Positions 56,805 to 64,000 of a stretch of DNA of 64,000 bases are shown here, in pieces. The DNA lies in assembly GCA_002436105.1 (NCBI GenBank), contig DIXU01000020.1, forward strand, positions 1-64,000, written 5' to 3'. A program made the translations under genes and the position numbers. The notes under the pieces were generated by a model. The model did no database searches, was not told where the DNA came from, and saw only the letters and a program-made list of their open reading frames with translations. The DNA is from Candidatus Aminicenantes bacterium UBA6072 (GTDB lineage: Bacteria > Acidobacteriota > Aminicenantia > UBA2199). How positions within the stretch are numbered: the first letter of the stretch is position 1; each line of letters starts with the position of its first letter.

Positions 56805-57323
56805 ATGAAAAGAAGCGGATATGCGCTCATGCTTTTTTGCCTGGTCGCGGGCCTTCATGCCCAGCAGGAACCGAGGATTCGCGATAGCGGCGAGAATTTC
56901 ACCTATGCGGCCCTGGAGTGCCTGGGATCTTATGCGCAGATACCCCAGAAGCTCGGAGAGCTGATGGCCGAAGTGCAGAAGCAGGGGCTGCAGATGGAGA
57001 GCGGACCTTCCATGATCTATTATAATTCCCCGGCCCAGGTCAAGCCCGAGGAGTTGAGATGGGACGTCTGCCTTCCGGTGCACTCCCTGGAAAAGGTGGC
57101 GGCGCCCCTGAAGAAAGGGGAGTACAAATATCCCCTGGTGGCGGAGGTGATCTACAAGGGGGCTTACGATTCCGTCAGCTCCGCCTACCCCCCGCTGATG
57201 GAGTTCATCGCCAGGAACGGCTACACCGTTTGCGGCCCGATATGCGAGTCCTACATGGACGACCCCGCTGACACGAAGCCCGCGGATTGCCGCACGCTGA
57301 TCGTGGTGCCCGTCCGAAAATAG
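56805..57323 (+). CDS. Exported GyrI-like small-molecule-binding protein
   Basis: The 172-residue protein starts after CAGGAGGATCC. A signal peptide (GYALMLFCLVAGLHAQ) predicts export. The mature part follows the GyrI-like/SOUL-type effector-binding fold: ENFTYAALECLGSYAQIPQK, LGELMAEVQKQGLQMESGPS, MIYYNSPAQVKPEELRWDVC, then VIYKGAYDSVSSAYPPLMEF, and RNGYTVCGPICESYMDDPAD, TLIVVPVRK. Normally such domains are cytosolic; a secreted form is less common. The pair of Cys in VCGPIC could form a disulfide. It converges with the S41 protease gene. Confidence 0.86.
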   Translation: MKRSGYALMLFCLVAGLHAQQEPRIRDSGENFTYAALECLGSYAQIPQKLGELMAEVQKQGLQMESGPSMIYYNSPAQVKPEELRWDVCLPVHSLEKVAAPLKKGEYKYPLVAEVIYKGAYDSVSSAYPPLMEFIARNGYTVCGPICESYMDDPADTKPADCRTLIVVPVRK

Positions 57324-57413
57324 GGGGTTGTTGCTCAAGAGTGTTCGTGTCAGGGAAGAAAAGATAACAGATAGACGAAAGACAAGAAAAGGCCAGCCCA
57401 GAGGTCCTGGCGA

Positions 57414-58739
57414 TCAGTTCCCTTCCTCGAACAGGCGGATCGCGAAATCCATCTGCGGGTCGGCCCCGGAAAGAATATCGTCGATGGTGGGAACCACGCG
57501 GAAATCCGGCGGAAAACCTGCCGACACGTCAATGTCCGGGACCGCCGCCTCATAGGTGGTCCTGGCCACGCGGAGGCGGAGGCCGGTATGGCCCAGGACG
57601 ATCTCCGTGGAATTGTCGTGGCAGCGGAAGGTGCCGCCGCCGGTCTCGCCGATGAATACGGCCAGCTCATGGTGCCTGACGACGCTGCAGAAGTGGCCGG
57701 ATGTGGAAAAGCAGCCGCCGTCGATCAGCACATGCACGGCGCCGTCGAAATGCACGGCGTGCGGGGCCGTCTCGACGAACAGGTTGCCGTAGCCAATTCC
57801 TTTTTTAAAATACACGAACGGCCGGCGGGCCAGGTGGGAGATCAGGGCGACCGACACGTCGGGATCGCCGCCGCCGTTGCCGCGGATATCGACGACCAGG
57901 TGGGCGATGCCCAGTTCGTTCATCTGCCGGAAGGAATTCTCGAAAAATGCACGGTAATCGGGATTCTGCGAGGCAGCGAACGACGGAACCCGGAGCACCG
58001 CACGGCGGCCGCTGGTCGTAAAGGCCAGGCGGCCGTCGGTTGCGAACCTGGCGCTCACTTCGCGGCTGACCTGGGAGAACGGCCTGGCCGCCACCCGCAG
58101 CGCTGACTCGCTGCCGTTGGCGGGATCCTTCAGCAGCAGGTCGAACGCGGGCATTTCGCCCCGGAAACAGTGATAATAGCGGTAGAATTCGCGGTTCAAT
58201 CGATACACCTTGGCGGACTTGTTCAGCGCGTCCGACGGGATTCCCGCCTGCAGGCGCTCGATGACCGCGGCGATCGGTTCGTTGTTTATGGCGAGCACTT
58301 CGCTCCCCAAGGGGAGCGACGGATCAGAGCCATAGTCGGCATCGACATGGGCTTTGCCGTCGGCCAGGTAAATTCCCAGGGGCATGACCCGGCCGGGCAA
58401 AAAACCATTGGACGGGCTGATGCGGGTATGCCCGCAATGATAGCGGGCGACCAGGGGCGCGGCGACGCAATAGAATCCGGCTTCGCTCATGTCATTTCGC
58501 AGGGAGGCGAACGCCGCGTCGAAGAGCCCGGCAAGCGCTTCCTCGCTCTCGTAGCGGAGCCTGTCGGGGTGATTGCGCTCCAGGGAGTTCCGCATCTGCG
58601 CAAGATCGGCCTGCAGCTGCTCCGGGGAGAAATTCCCGGTGATCGGCTCTGCAGGGCCATTCTCGCCGGGCTTGCATGAAGTGGAGAAAACGAAAAGCAG
58701 GCAAAGACAAACCAGGGCGAACTGGGCGGTCTTTTTCAT
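57414..58739 (-). CDS. S41-family peptidase-like lipoprotein
   Basis: The 441-residue protein has a lipoprotein signal (FALVCLCLLFVFSTSC, Cys22). An N-terminal helical region (LQADLAQMRNSLERNHPDRL) is followed by a PDZ-like part (GSEVLAINNEPIAAVIERLQ) and the tail-specific protease core: VVDIRGNGGGDPDVSVALIS, VHVLIDGGCFSTSGHFCSVV with the likely nucleophile Ser in FSTSGH, and VFIGETGGGTFRCHDNSTEI. This matches S41 (Tsp/CtpA) peptidases; the normal Lys of the dyad is not obvious. It has a consensus sigma-54 promoter at 58775-58790, so it belongs to the envelope-stress regulon although it lies more than 40 kb from the main cluster. Confidence 0.9.
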   Translation of the reverse strand: MKKTAQFALVCLCLLFVFSTSCKPGENGPAEPITGNFSPEQLQADLAQMRNSLERNHPDRLRYESEEALAGLFDAAFASLRNDMSEAGFYCVAAPLVARYHCGHTRISPSNGFLPGRVMPLGIYLADGKAHVDADYGSDPSLPLGSEVLAINNEPIAAVIERLQAGIPSDALNKSAKVYRLNREFYRYYHCFRGEMPAFDLLLKDPANGSESALRVAARPFSQVSREVSARFATDGRLAFTTSGRRAVLRVPSFAASQNPDYRAFFENSFRQMNELGIAHLVVDIRGNGGGDPDVSVALISHLARRPFVYFKKGIGYGNLFVETAPHAVHFDGAVHVLIDGGCFSTSGHFCSVVRHHELAVFIGETGGGTFRCHDNSTEIVLGHTGLRLRVARTTYEAAVPDIDVSAGFPPDFRVVPTIDDILSGADPQMDFAIRLFEEGN

Positions 58740-58774
58740 TTGGCATCCTCCTGAGAGTCGAGGAATACTTTATA

Positions 58775-58790
58775 AGCATTAATCCTGCCA
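58775..58790 (-). promoter_or_regulatory. Sigma-54 (-24/-12) promoter of the S41 peptidase gene
   Basis: On the minus strand TGGCAGGATTAATGCT has GG (58789-58788), ten bases and GC (58777-58776). Initiation near 58764 leaves about 25 bases, including AGGAGG, to the ATG at 58739. The rest of the spacer to 59044 shows nothing recognisable. Confidence 0.83.
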
Positions 58791-59044
58791 GGATGGAATC
58801 GACTGTTATCGGCAACTTTCGCGCCGGGCTTCCGGAAATACCCTTTCCTGTTTTCAAATAAGCCGGAAAATATCATAAAATTGAACGAGCGGCGGCAGGT
58901 CGTTTATCCGGTATCCATCCTACGAATAACTGGCGGGACCCCAGACCGTGACGGCCGGGAACATTCCCGTGCGGATGACTCCGCGCGGATGAAAGCGCGG
59001 GCGCCTGCGCTTCCAGCCGGGGGCCGACGGGGAAAGCGGACTTG

Positions 59045-59986
59045 CTATTTCGACTGGCGCAGGAACTTCAGGAACTCGGCGTCGGTGGAGAGGATCAGCA
59101 CCGTCTCGCGGCCCATGATCTCGCGGTAGGTGTCGAGCGTTTTGATGAACTGGTAGAAGGCCGGGTCGCGGTTGTAGGCGGCGGCATAGATCTGGGTGGC
59201 CTCGGCGTCGGCCTTGCCCATGACCTCCTGCCCCTTGCGATAGGCTTCCGACTCGATGCGCTTGGCTTCGCGCTCGCGCTGGCCGCGGATCTCGGCGCTC
59301 TTGCCGTCGCCCTCGGAGCGGTAGCGCTCGGCGATGCGCTTGCGCTCGGAGATCATGCGGTCGAAAACCTTGCGCTGCACGTCGTCGACGTAATTGACCC
59401 GCTTCAGCTTGACGTCGCGCAGCTCGATGCCGTACTCGGGCGTGATGGCGGACGCGGCCTTGAGGATGATGGCGTTGATCTTATCGCGCCCGACCTCGAC
59501 CTTTTCCAGCACGGTGACCACGTCGAGGACCTCCTGCAGCTCGCCGGTGGTCTCGAACGGGCGGTTGGAGGTGCGCACGATCTCGATCAGGTTGTGGTTG
59601 GCGATGGCGTTGCGCGTCTCGCCGTCGATGATGTCGTCGAGGCGGGAATAGGCGCCGCGCTCGTCGCGCACGCGCTGGAAGAACACCAGCGGGTCGCTGA
59701 TGCGCCAGCGGGCGTAGGTGTCGACCCAGATGTACTTCTTGTCCTTGGTCGGGATCTGGTTGGAGTCGCCGTCCCATTCCAGCCAGCGCTTCTCGAACAC
59801 ATGGGTCTTCTGCACGAAGGGCAGCTTGACGTGCAGGCCGGGGTTCATGATGGCGCCGCCCACCGGCTCGCCGAACTGGGTCAGGATGACCTGGTTGGTC
59901 TCGGAAACGATGTAGAAGGCGTCACTCAGTACGAGCAGGGCCAGCAGGGCGGCGACGGCGATGACGATCTTGGCCGGCTGTTTCAC
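59045..59986 (-). CDS. hflC: HflC, modulator of FtsH protease
   Basis: The 313-residue protein has an N-terminal anchor (IVIAVAALLALLVLSDAFYI) and a SPFH/band-7 domain (VSETNQVILTQFGEPVGGAI, PGLHVKLPFVQKTHVFEKRW, then ALSVDARWR-like strand IWVDTYARWRISDPLVF, and the helical EIRGQREREAKRIESEAYRK). The C terminus DPAFYQFIKTLDTYREIMG matches HflC. With HflK it forms a large periplasmic cage around FtsH, shaping membrane protein degradation. It overlaps hflK by four bases. All of this is standard for HflC. Confidence 0.95.
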   Translation of the reverse strand: MKQPAKIVIAVAALLALLVLSDAFYIVSETNQVILTQFGEPVGGAIMNPGLHVKLPFVQKTHVFEKRWLEWDGDSNQIPTKDKKYIWVDTYARWRISDPLVFFQRVRDERGAYSRLDDIIDGETRNAIANHNLIEIVRTSNRPFETTGELQEVLDVVTVLEKVEVGRDKINAIILKAASAITPEYGIELRDVKLKRVNYVDDVQRKVFDRMISERKRIAERYRSEGDGKSAEIRGQREREAKRIESEAYRKGQEVMGKADAEATQIYAAAYNRDPAFYQFIKTLDTYREIMGRETVLILSTDAEFLKFLRQSK

Positions 59987-60975
59987 TTTTCCACCTCCTT
60001 CTTCAGCTCTTCGGCCAGGTTGAGGAGGGGCAGGACGTTCTTCTGCTTCTCATCGACGATGACCTTGCGGCCGATCTTGGGCATGATCTCGCTGATCGTC
60101 TCCAGGTAGAGGCGCTTGCGGGTCACATCCGGAGACTTGGCGTATTCCTGGTGCATGGCGATGAAGCGCTCGGCCTCGCCGCGGGCGCGGTTGACGCGGG
60201 CCAGGGCGTAGCCCTCGGCGCGGCGCAGGATCTCCTCGGCCTCGCCCGAGACCCGGGGAATGGTCTGGTTGTAATCCGACCAGGCCTCGTTGATCTTGCG
60301 CTCCTTTTCCTGCAGCGACTGGTTGACCTCGTTGAACGACGGCTTGACCTGCTCGGGGGGATTGACGTCCTGGAAGATCATCTGCTTGACGTCGATGCCG
60401 ATCTCGTAGAGGTTGCAGAGTTCCTGCAGCAGGTCCTTGGCCTCGGCGGCGATCCGGGCCCGGCCGATGGTCAGGACCTCGTCGACGCTGTTGTCGCCGA
60501 TGACCTTGCGGACCACGGTCTCGTTCATGTAGCGGAAGGTGTCGTTGACGTTGCGCACCTTGAACAGGTACTTGTAGGGGTCGCGGATCTGGTACTGCAC
60601 GATCCATTCGGCGTCGACGACGTTCAGGTCGCCGGTGAGCATGGACGCTTCCTTCTGGGCGTCCACCGGGGCCGCGTAGCGGGTCGAGATGCCGGGCTGG
60701 GTGGTGCGGAAGCCGAACTCCATCTTCAGCTGCCGCTGCACCGGCACCTTGATCAGCTGCTCGATCCCCAGCGGCAGCTTGAAGTTCAGCCCCGGATCGC
60801 TGGTGCGCTGGTACTTGCCGAAGCGCAGCACCACGCCCGCCTCTTCCGGCTGCACCTGGTAGACGGTACCATAGACGACGACCAGCGCGAAAACGACCGC
60901 GACGGCGATCCAGATGGTTTTCTTCGATATGTTCGGCATCTTGATCTGCTCGAACCTTTGAAAATCGTAACTCAT
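59983..60975 (-). CDS. hflK: HflK, modulator of FtsH protease
   Basis: The 330-residue protein starts after GAGGAGGTTGGC. After a short cytoplasmic part and an anchor (TIWIAVAVVFALVVVYGTVY) comes the SPFH domain (QVQPEEAGVVLRFGKYQRTS, DPGLNFKLPLGIEQLIKVPV, MLTGDLNVVDAEWIVQYQI) and the HflK-typical coiled region (INEAWSDYNQTIPRVSGEAE, then ARVNRARGEAERFIAMHQEY). The Gly-rich N terminus of the E. coli protein is absent, so the protein is shorter than the 419-residue E. coli form. It is the first gene of the hflKC pair. Confidence 0.95.
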   Translation of the reverse strand: MSYDFQRFEQIKMPNISKKTIWIAVAVVFALVVVYGTVYQVQPEEAGVVLRFGKYQRTSDPGLNFKLPLGIEQLIKVPVQRQLKMEFGFRTTQPGISTRYAAPVDAQKEASMLTGDLNVVDAEWIVQYQIRDPYKYLFKVRNVNDTFRYMNETVVRKVIGDNSVDEVLTIGRARIAAEAKDLLQELCNLYEIGIDVKQMIFQDVNPPEQVKPSFNEVNQSLQEKERKINEAWSDYNQTIPRVSGEAEEILRRAEGYALARVNRARGEAERFIAMHQEYAKSPDVTRKRLYLETISEIMPKIGRKVIVDEKQKNVLPLLNLAEELKKEVEK

Positions 60976-61032
60976 GCCAACCTCCTCGGCCCCGGCGGCG
61001 TCCGCGGGGTCGCGCCGCCAACAACTTTTTTC

Positions 61033-61061
61033 ACTATACCTTAAAAAGGAATTTGCCGCAA
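61033..61061 (-). promoter_or_regulatory. Promoter of hflKC
   Basis: On the minus strand TTGCGG (61061-61056), 17 bases and TATAGT (61038-61033). The leader to the ATG at 60975 would be about 50 bases. It is divergent from the exchanger gene at 61098. Confidence 0.55.
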
Positions 61062-61082
61062 ATGGGAGCGCCAGGCGCGATA

Positions 61083-61091
61083 TGCTAGAAT
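61083..61091 (+). promoter_or_regulatory. Extended -10 for a probably leaderless exchanger gene
   Basis: TGCTAGAAT (TGn plus TAGAAT, 61086-61091) ends exactly six bases before the ATG at 61098; no ribosome site fits between. The same spacing is seen at 19315-19327 and 43960-43972. Confidence 0.5.
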
Positions 61092-61097
61092 GGCAGC

Positions 61098-62156
61098 ATG
61101 CTGACCCAGATGCTGCTGTTTGCTGCGGGCCTGCTGCTGCTGGTCAAGGGCTCGGACTTTTTCGTGCAGGCGGCGGCCTCGCTGGCCAAGAAACTCGGCG
61201 TATCGGAGTTCGTCATCGGCCTGACCCTGGTCGCGCTGGGCACCTCGGTACCCGAGCTGGCCTCGGCGCTGGCAGCCGTTTTCAGGCGACAGGGCGGCAT
61301 GGTCCTGGGCACGGTCATCGGCGCCAACGTGGCCAACCTGCTGCTGATCGCCGGCCTGGCCGGCGCCCTGGCGGCCGTGCGCACCCGCCGGGAGATGATC
61401 GGCCGCGACGGGACCATCATGCTGGCGACGACCGCCCTCTTCTGCCTGTTCGCCTGGAATGGATATTTCTCGCGGCTCGAGGCGGCGGCCATGCTGCTGG
61501 TTTATGTCGCCTATACCCTGTTCCTGTTCACGGCCAAGGCGGGCATGGGAGAGGAATACGGCTTCCGGCGCTTCCTCAACTACCTGTTCCGCTTCCAATA
61601 CCTCCTGACCATCCGGGACGGTGTCAGTGCCGGCTTCGGGCGCGCCCGGGGGAAGGGCGGCCGGGACGTCGCCGACAGGAAGATCTCCCGGGCATTCCGC
61701 GAGGGGATCATCAAGGACCTGCTGCTGCTGGCCGCCAGCGGGACGGCGATCGCCTTCGGGGCCGATTTTTTCGTCGGCGCGGCGGTCTTTTTCGCCGGCC
61801 TCTTCGAGCTGCCGCCGGTGGTCATCGGCGCCAGCGTCGTCTCGCTGGGCACGACGCTGCCCGAAATGAGCGTCACCGTGGCCGCCGCCAGGAAGGGATT
61901 CGGCCACATTGCCCTGGGCAATGTCCTGGGCTCGTGCATCGCCAACATCGGCCTGATCGTCGGCGCCTCGGGGCTGGTCCGGCCGCTGGGCGTGGCGCGG
62001 CAGGGGTTGCCGCTGCTGCTGGGTTTCCTGCTTTTCGCCAGCCTGCTCCTGCTGGTCTTCATCCGCACCGCCTGGCGCATCCGCCGCTGGGAGGGGATAT
62101 TGATGCTGGGATTTTATGTCCTTTACGTATCCATGCTCTATTTTTTATTGACTTGA
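61098..62156 (+). CDS. CaCA-family calcium/sodium antiporter
   Basis: The 352-residue membrane protein has two alpha repeats: FVIGLTLVALGTSVPELASA (about residues 38-57) and VVIGASVVSLGTTLPEMSVT (about residues 240-260), the ion-binding G-T-S/T-x-P-E motifs of YrbG/CaCA proteins. Around them are about ten spans, with a long cytoplasmic loop (GFGRARGKGGRDVADRKISR) in the middle, as usual for the family. The loop is somewhat longer than in E. coli YrbG. It exchanges Ca2+ for Na+ or H+ across the cell membrane. It is transcribed divergently from hflKC. Confidence 0.94.
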   Translation: MLTQMLLFAAGLLLLVKGSDFFVQAAASLAKKLGVSEFVIGLTLVALGTSVPELASALAAVFRRQGGMVLGTVIGANVANLLLIAGLAGALAAVRTRREMIGRDGTIMLATTALFCLFAWNGYFSRLEAAAMLLVYVAYTLFLFTAKAGMGEEYGFRRFLNYLFRFQYLLTIRDGVSAGFGRARGKGGRDVADRKISRAFREGIIKDLLLLAASGTAIAFGADFFVGAAVFFAGLFELPPVVIGASVVSLGTTLPEMSVTVAAARKGFGHIALGNVLGSCIANIGLIVGASGLVRPLGVARQGLPLLLGFLLFASLLLLVFIRTAWRIRRWEGILMLGFYVLYVSMLYFLLT

Positions 62157-62207
62157 ATCCATCCGGTTAGTGACCGTGACGCGGGCAACGTCGCCGGGGA
62201 TAAGGCG

Positions 62208-63161
62208 TCAATCGCCGGCGGCGAGTGCCTCGAGACCGTACGAATAGCTCTCCCCGGGACGGGCGTCGGCTCCGCGGGCGAGAAAGGAGCGGACGAACTG
62301 GCCGCAGTTGCTGCCGATGGCGTTCTCCTCCAGCTCGCCGATGGAGACGATCACCTCGTAGCCGGCCCGGCGCAGGCGCTCGGCCGTCTCCCCGTCCCGC
62401 CGCTTTCCGTCGAAGACCGGCCGCAGGCCGTTCTCCCGGGCGCGCACGGTGGGATTGACCGGCGTGATCTTGACCAGGAAGCAGGCGGGATCGAACCAGG
62501 AGAGCAGGGCCCCGGCGTCGAGCGGATAACCCTCGGCCAGGGCGAAGTTCAGCGTGACCTTGCGGTCGCCGGAGCGGAAGAAGCGGCGGCCGTAGGCGGC
62601 CATCTCGGCGAAGCTCCAGGTCGGCGCCGGGATGAGCTCGCGGCGCTTCTGCTCGTCGCTGCTGTGCAGCGAGAACTGGAACTGGAATGCCCCGGGGCGG
62701 AAGCTCTCCTTGACCTCCAGCAGCCTTTGGAAGAATTCCCCGCAGCCGGCCGGGGCGATGGTCGACAGCGACACGATCAGCCCGGGTGCCTTCAGCCTTC
62801 CCGGGAGGGCGGCGATGGCCTCGAGCACCGCCGGGTTCAGCGCCGGCTCGCCCATGCGCGCGAACTGGATCTTGAACTTTTCGCTGGGGATAACGCCGTT
62901 GGGGAAACGCTTTCTGACCGGGTAGTCAATCTGGAAGTCGATTTCCTCCCGGCTCAATTTTCCCTGATACTTCCCCCCGGCATCGCACATGCGGCAGGAA
63001 AAGGGACAGCCGAAAAGGCAGGAGACGACCAGCACCCATTTTTTCTCCCTGGGCAATGGCGGCTGCACGGATTCCACGAACTCGACATGGCGGCCGGGGC
63101 CTGCCTGGGCGATGTACACCCGGGCCAGGTCGTCCCGGCCCGTCGCGGCGACTACGTGCAT
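62208..63161 (-). CDS. RlmN-like radical SAM protein
   Basis: The 317-residue protein has the radical SAM cluster motif in SCLFGCPFSCRMCDAGGKY (Cys-x3-Cys-x2-Cys), a Gly-rich SAM region (QFARMGEPALNPAVLEAIAA), and FQFSLHSSDEQKRRELIPAP, VTLNFALAEGYPLDAGALLS, a pattern close to the RlmN/Cfr rRNA methyltransferase family (which have FxGMGEPLxN). A conserved Cys near the end (IGSNCGQF, about residue 285) may be the methyl-carrying Cys. No N-terminal RNA-binding domain of normal RlmN (about 90 residues) is present, so the target may differ. It overlaps the flavoprotein gene upstream by ten bases. Confidence 0.88.
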   Translation of the reverse strand: MHVVAATGRDDLARVYIAQAGPGRHVEFVESVQPPLPREKKWVLVVSCLFGCPFSCRMCDAGGKYQGKLSREEIDFQIDYPVRKRFPNGVIPSEKFKIQFARMGEPALNPAVLEAIAALPGRLKAPGLIVSLSTIAPAGCGEFFQRLLEVKESFRPGAFQFQFSLHSSDEQKRRELIPAPTWSFAEMAAYGRRFFRSGDRKVTLNFALAEGYPLDAGALLSWFDPACFLVKITPVNPTVRARENGLRPVFDGKRRDGETAERLRRAGYEVIVSIGELEENAIGSNCGQFVRSFLARGADARPGESYSYGLEALAAGD

Positions 63162-64000
63162 CGGCTGCCTCCTTCATGGATCTCCATGGCGGCCCGCAGG
63201 CCGCCGGCGGCAGCGATGGCCGCCTGGCGGAAGCCGCCGTTGCCCACGTCGCCGGCCAGGAAAACGGCTTTTCGCGCCGCCAGTTCAGGCAGCGCCGCCC
63301 GCAATTCCGGTTCGAGGAAGCCCAGCGCCGGCTCGCGGCCGATGGCCGTGAGAAGGCGCTGGCAGCAAATCCCGCCGTTATCCTTCCCGGGTTCATTCCG
63401 CGCATGCAGGACCAGGCCCGCATCTCCCTCGAGAACTTCGACGCGGACCAGCCGGAAGTTATCGTGCAGGACGACCCCCAGGCGGCGGCAGCGCTCGACC
63501 AGGAGCGGCAGGGCGCGAAGCCGTTCGGAACGGACAAGGATATGAACCTCGTTGTTCCCGGCCAGGCTCAGGGCGTAATCGCAGGCGGCATCTCCGCCGC
63601 CGATAATGGCGATGGTTTCGCCCCTGGCCTTGAGCAGGGGCAGCACGCCGGTGAACAGGCGGCCGCGCAGGCTTTCCGCGTCCAGGGGCGGGCCCGGAGA
63701 AACGGGCACGGTGCCGCAGGCCAGGATCACCCGGGCGGCCGTAAGGGTCTCCCGTTCCGTGCACAGCGTGAAGCGCCGGCCGCCATAAGCCAAGCGCGTC
63801 ACCCGGGCCTTTTCGACCCGGATGCCGGCCGCGGCCAATTGCCGCTTCAGCCGCGTGGCCAGGAGGCGGCCGGCCACTCCCCCGGGAACACCCGGGAAGT
63901 TCTCCACGCAATTCGCCTCGTTCAGCAGACCGCCGGCCCTGCTCTTTTCAAGCAGCAGGAACTCGATGCCGCTGCGCCGCAGCTGGACGGCGGCTGTGAT
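63152..64000 (-). CDS. NAD(P)/FAD-dependent oxidoreductase (thioredoxin-reductase-like), 5' end outside window
   Basis: An open frame enters at the right edge and ends at 63152 (at least 282 residues). It begins inside the FAD domain (AAVQLRRSGIEFLLLEKSRA, GGLLNEANCVENFPG), then ILACGTVPVSPGPPL, the NAD(P) site IAIIGGGDAACDYALSLAG, and a final LAGDVGNGGFRQAAIAAAGG. This is the thioredoxin-reductase-type order, but no Cys-x-x-Cys precedes the NAD(P) motif, so disulfide reduction by the normal mechanism is unlikely; ferredoxin reductase or a related role is possible. The gene overlaps the radical SAM gene by ten bases, suggesting it could supply its electrons. Confidence 0.88.
   Translation of the reverse strand: MTAAVQLRRSGIEFLLLEKSRAGGLLNEANCVENFPGVPGGVAGRLLATRLKRQLAAAGIRVEKARVTRLAYGGRRFTLCTERETLTAARVILACGTVPVSPGPPLDAESLRGRLFTGVLPLLKARGETIAIIGGGDAACDYALSLAGNNEVHILVRSERLRALPLLVERCRRLGVVLHDNFRLVRVEVLEGDAGLVLHARNEPGKDNGGICCQRLLTAIGREPALGFLEPELRAALPELAARKAVFLAGDVGNGGFRQAAIAAAGGLRAAMEIHEGGSRCT

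Overview
The window is about 64 kb of G+C-rich bacterial chromosome with the machinery of a Gram-negative, largely anaerobic organism. Evidence for an outer membrane: lptB, an ExbB/ExbD/TonB set, OmpA-like and other lipoproteins, and a YdbH-YnbE-YdbL lipid-bridge set. Evidence for anaerobic sulfur and electron metabolism: heterodisulfide-reductase-like subunits, TusA, DsrE and persulfide dioxygenase. Secreted proteins with a 'SPNGGESW'-type Ser-Thr-rich domain, HprK with an incomplete PTS, and intergenic spacers full of short degenerate word repeats remind me of the Acidobacteriota/Aminicenantota side of the tree. That placement is inference. I see no rRNA or tRNA gene, insertion sequence or CRISPR array.

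Layout: 1-7.2 kb holds secreted or lipoproteins with beta-sandwich domains and a DUF438/hemerythrin/PAS plus DUF1858-DUF2249 pair. 7.2-17.6 kb is an envelope-stress region built around a sigma-54 response regulator (9503-10921). Good -24/-12 promoters (GG-N10-GC) lie at 8763-8778, 11887-11902, 12221-12236 and 14474-14489, with a fifth at 58775-58790. They control a small outer-membrane protein, BON-domain, DUF5670, C39-like/TPR, CsbD, OmpA, GlsB/YeaQ and M48 proteins, several tiny membrane peptides, and a far-off S41 protease. Sigma-54 itself is encoded at 25073-26476. 17.8-21 kb: PerR/Fur plus peroxiredoxin, then a diacylglycerol-kinase-like gene and plsC. 21.1-27.2 kb (minus): one operon lptB-rpoN-hpf-hprK-EIIA(Man)-HPr-EI, a PTS without permease. 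27.5-29.5 kb: tonB-exbB-exbD.

30.5-37.9 kb is a TusA-ArsR-MvhD-HdrA/GltD fusion-HdrA-HdrC-DsrE operon that should couple sulfur carriers to flavin/FeS electron transfer. 38.2-45.0 kb encodes inositol-1-phosphate synthase, a nucleotidyltransferase, a flippase-like protein, a nucleotidyltransferase-like/CDP-alcohol phosphotransferase fusion and two tandem LpxH-like phosphoesterases: probably an inositol-phosphate compound or lipid made through CDP-inositol. 46.3-48.8 kb is a second sulfur module (persulfide dioxygenase-rhodanese and two YeeE/YedE halves), followed by an SLC13 permease and MscS. 51.6-54.8 kb: YdbH-YnbE-YdbL. 55-64 kb: PilZ, an EamA exporter, a GyrI-like secreted protein, the S41 protease, HflKC, a Ca/Na exchanger, a RlmN-like radical SAM protein and a flavoprotein cut by the right edge.

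The most unusual feature is the spacer DNA. Composite repeats at 43527-43948, 45062-45525 and 54861-55148 share the same ordered set of 7-9-mer word arrays. Simpler bracket-like inverted arrays occur at 7006-7176, 20963-21095 and 27272-27459. A small TCCCC/GGGGA hairpin recurs within several unrelated arrays.
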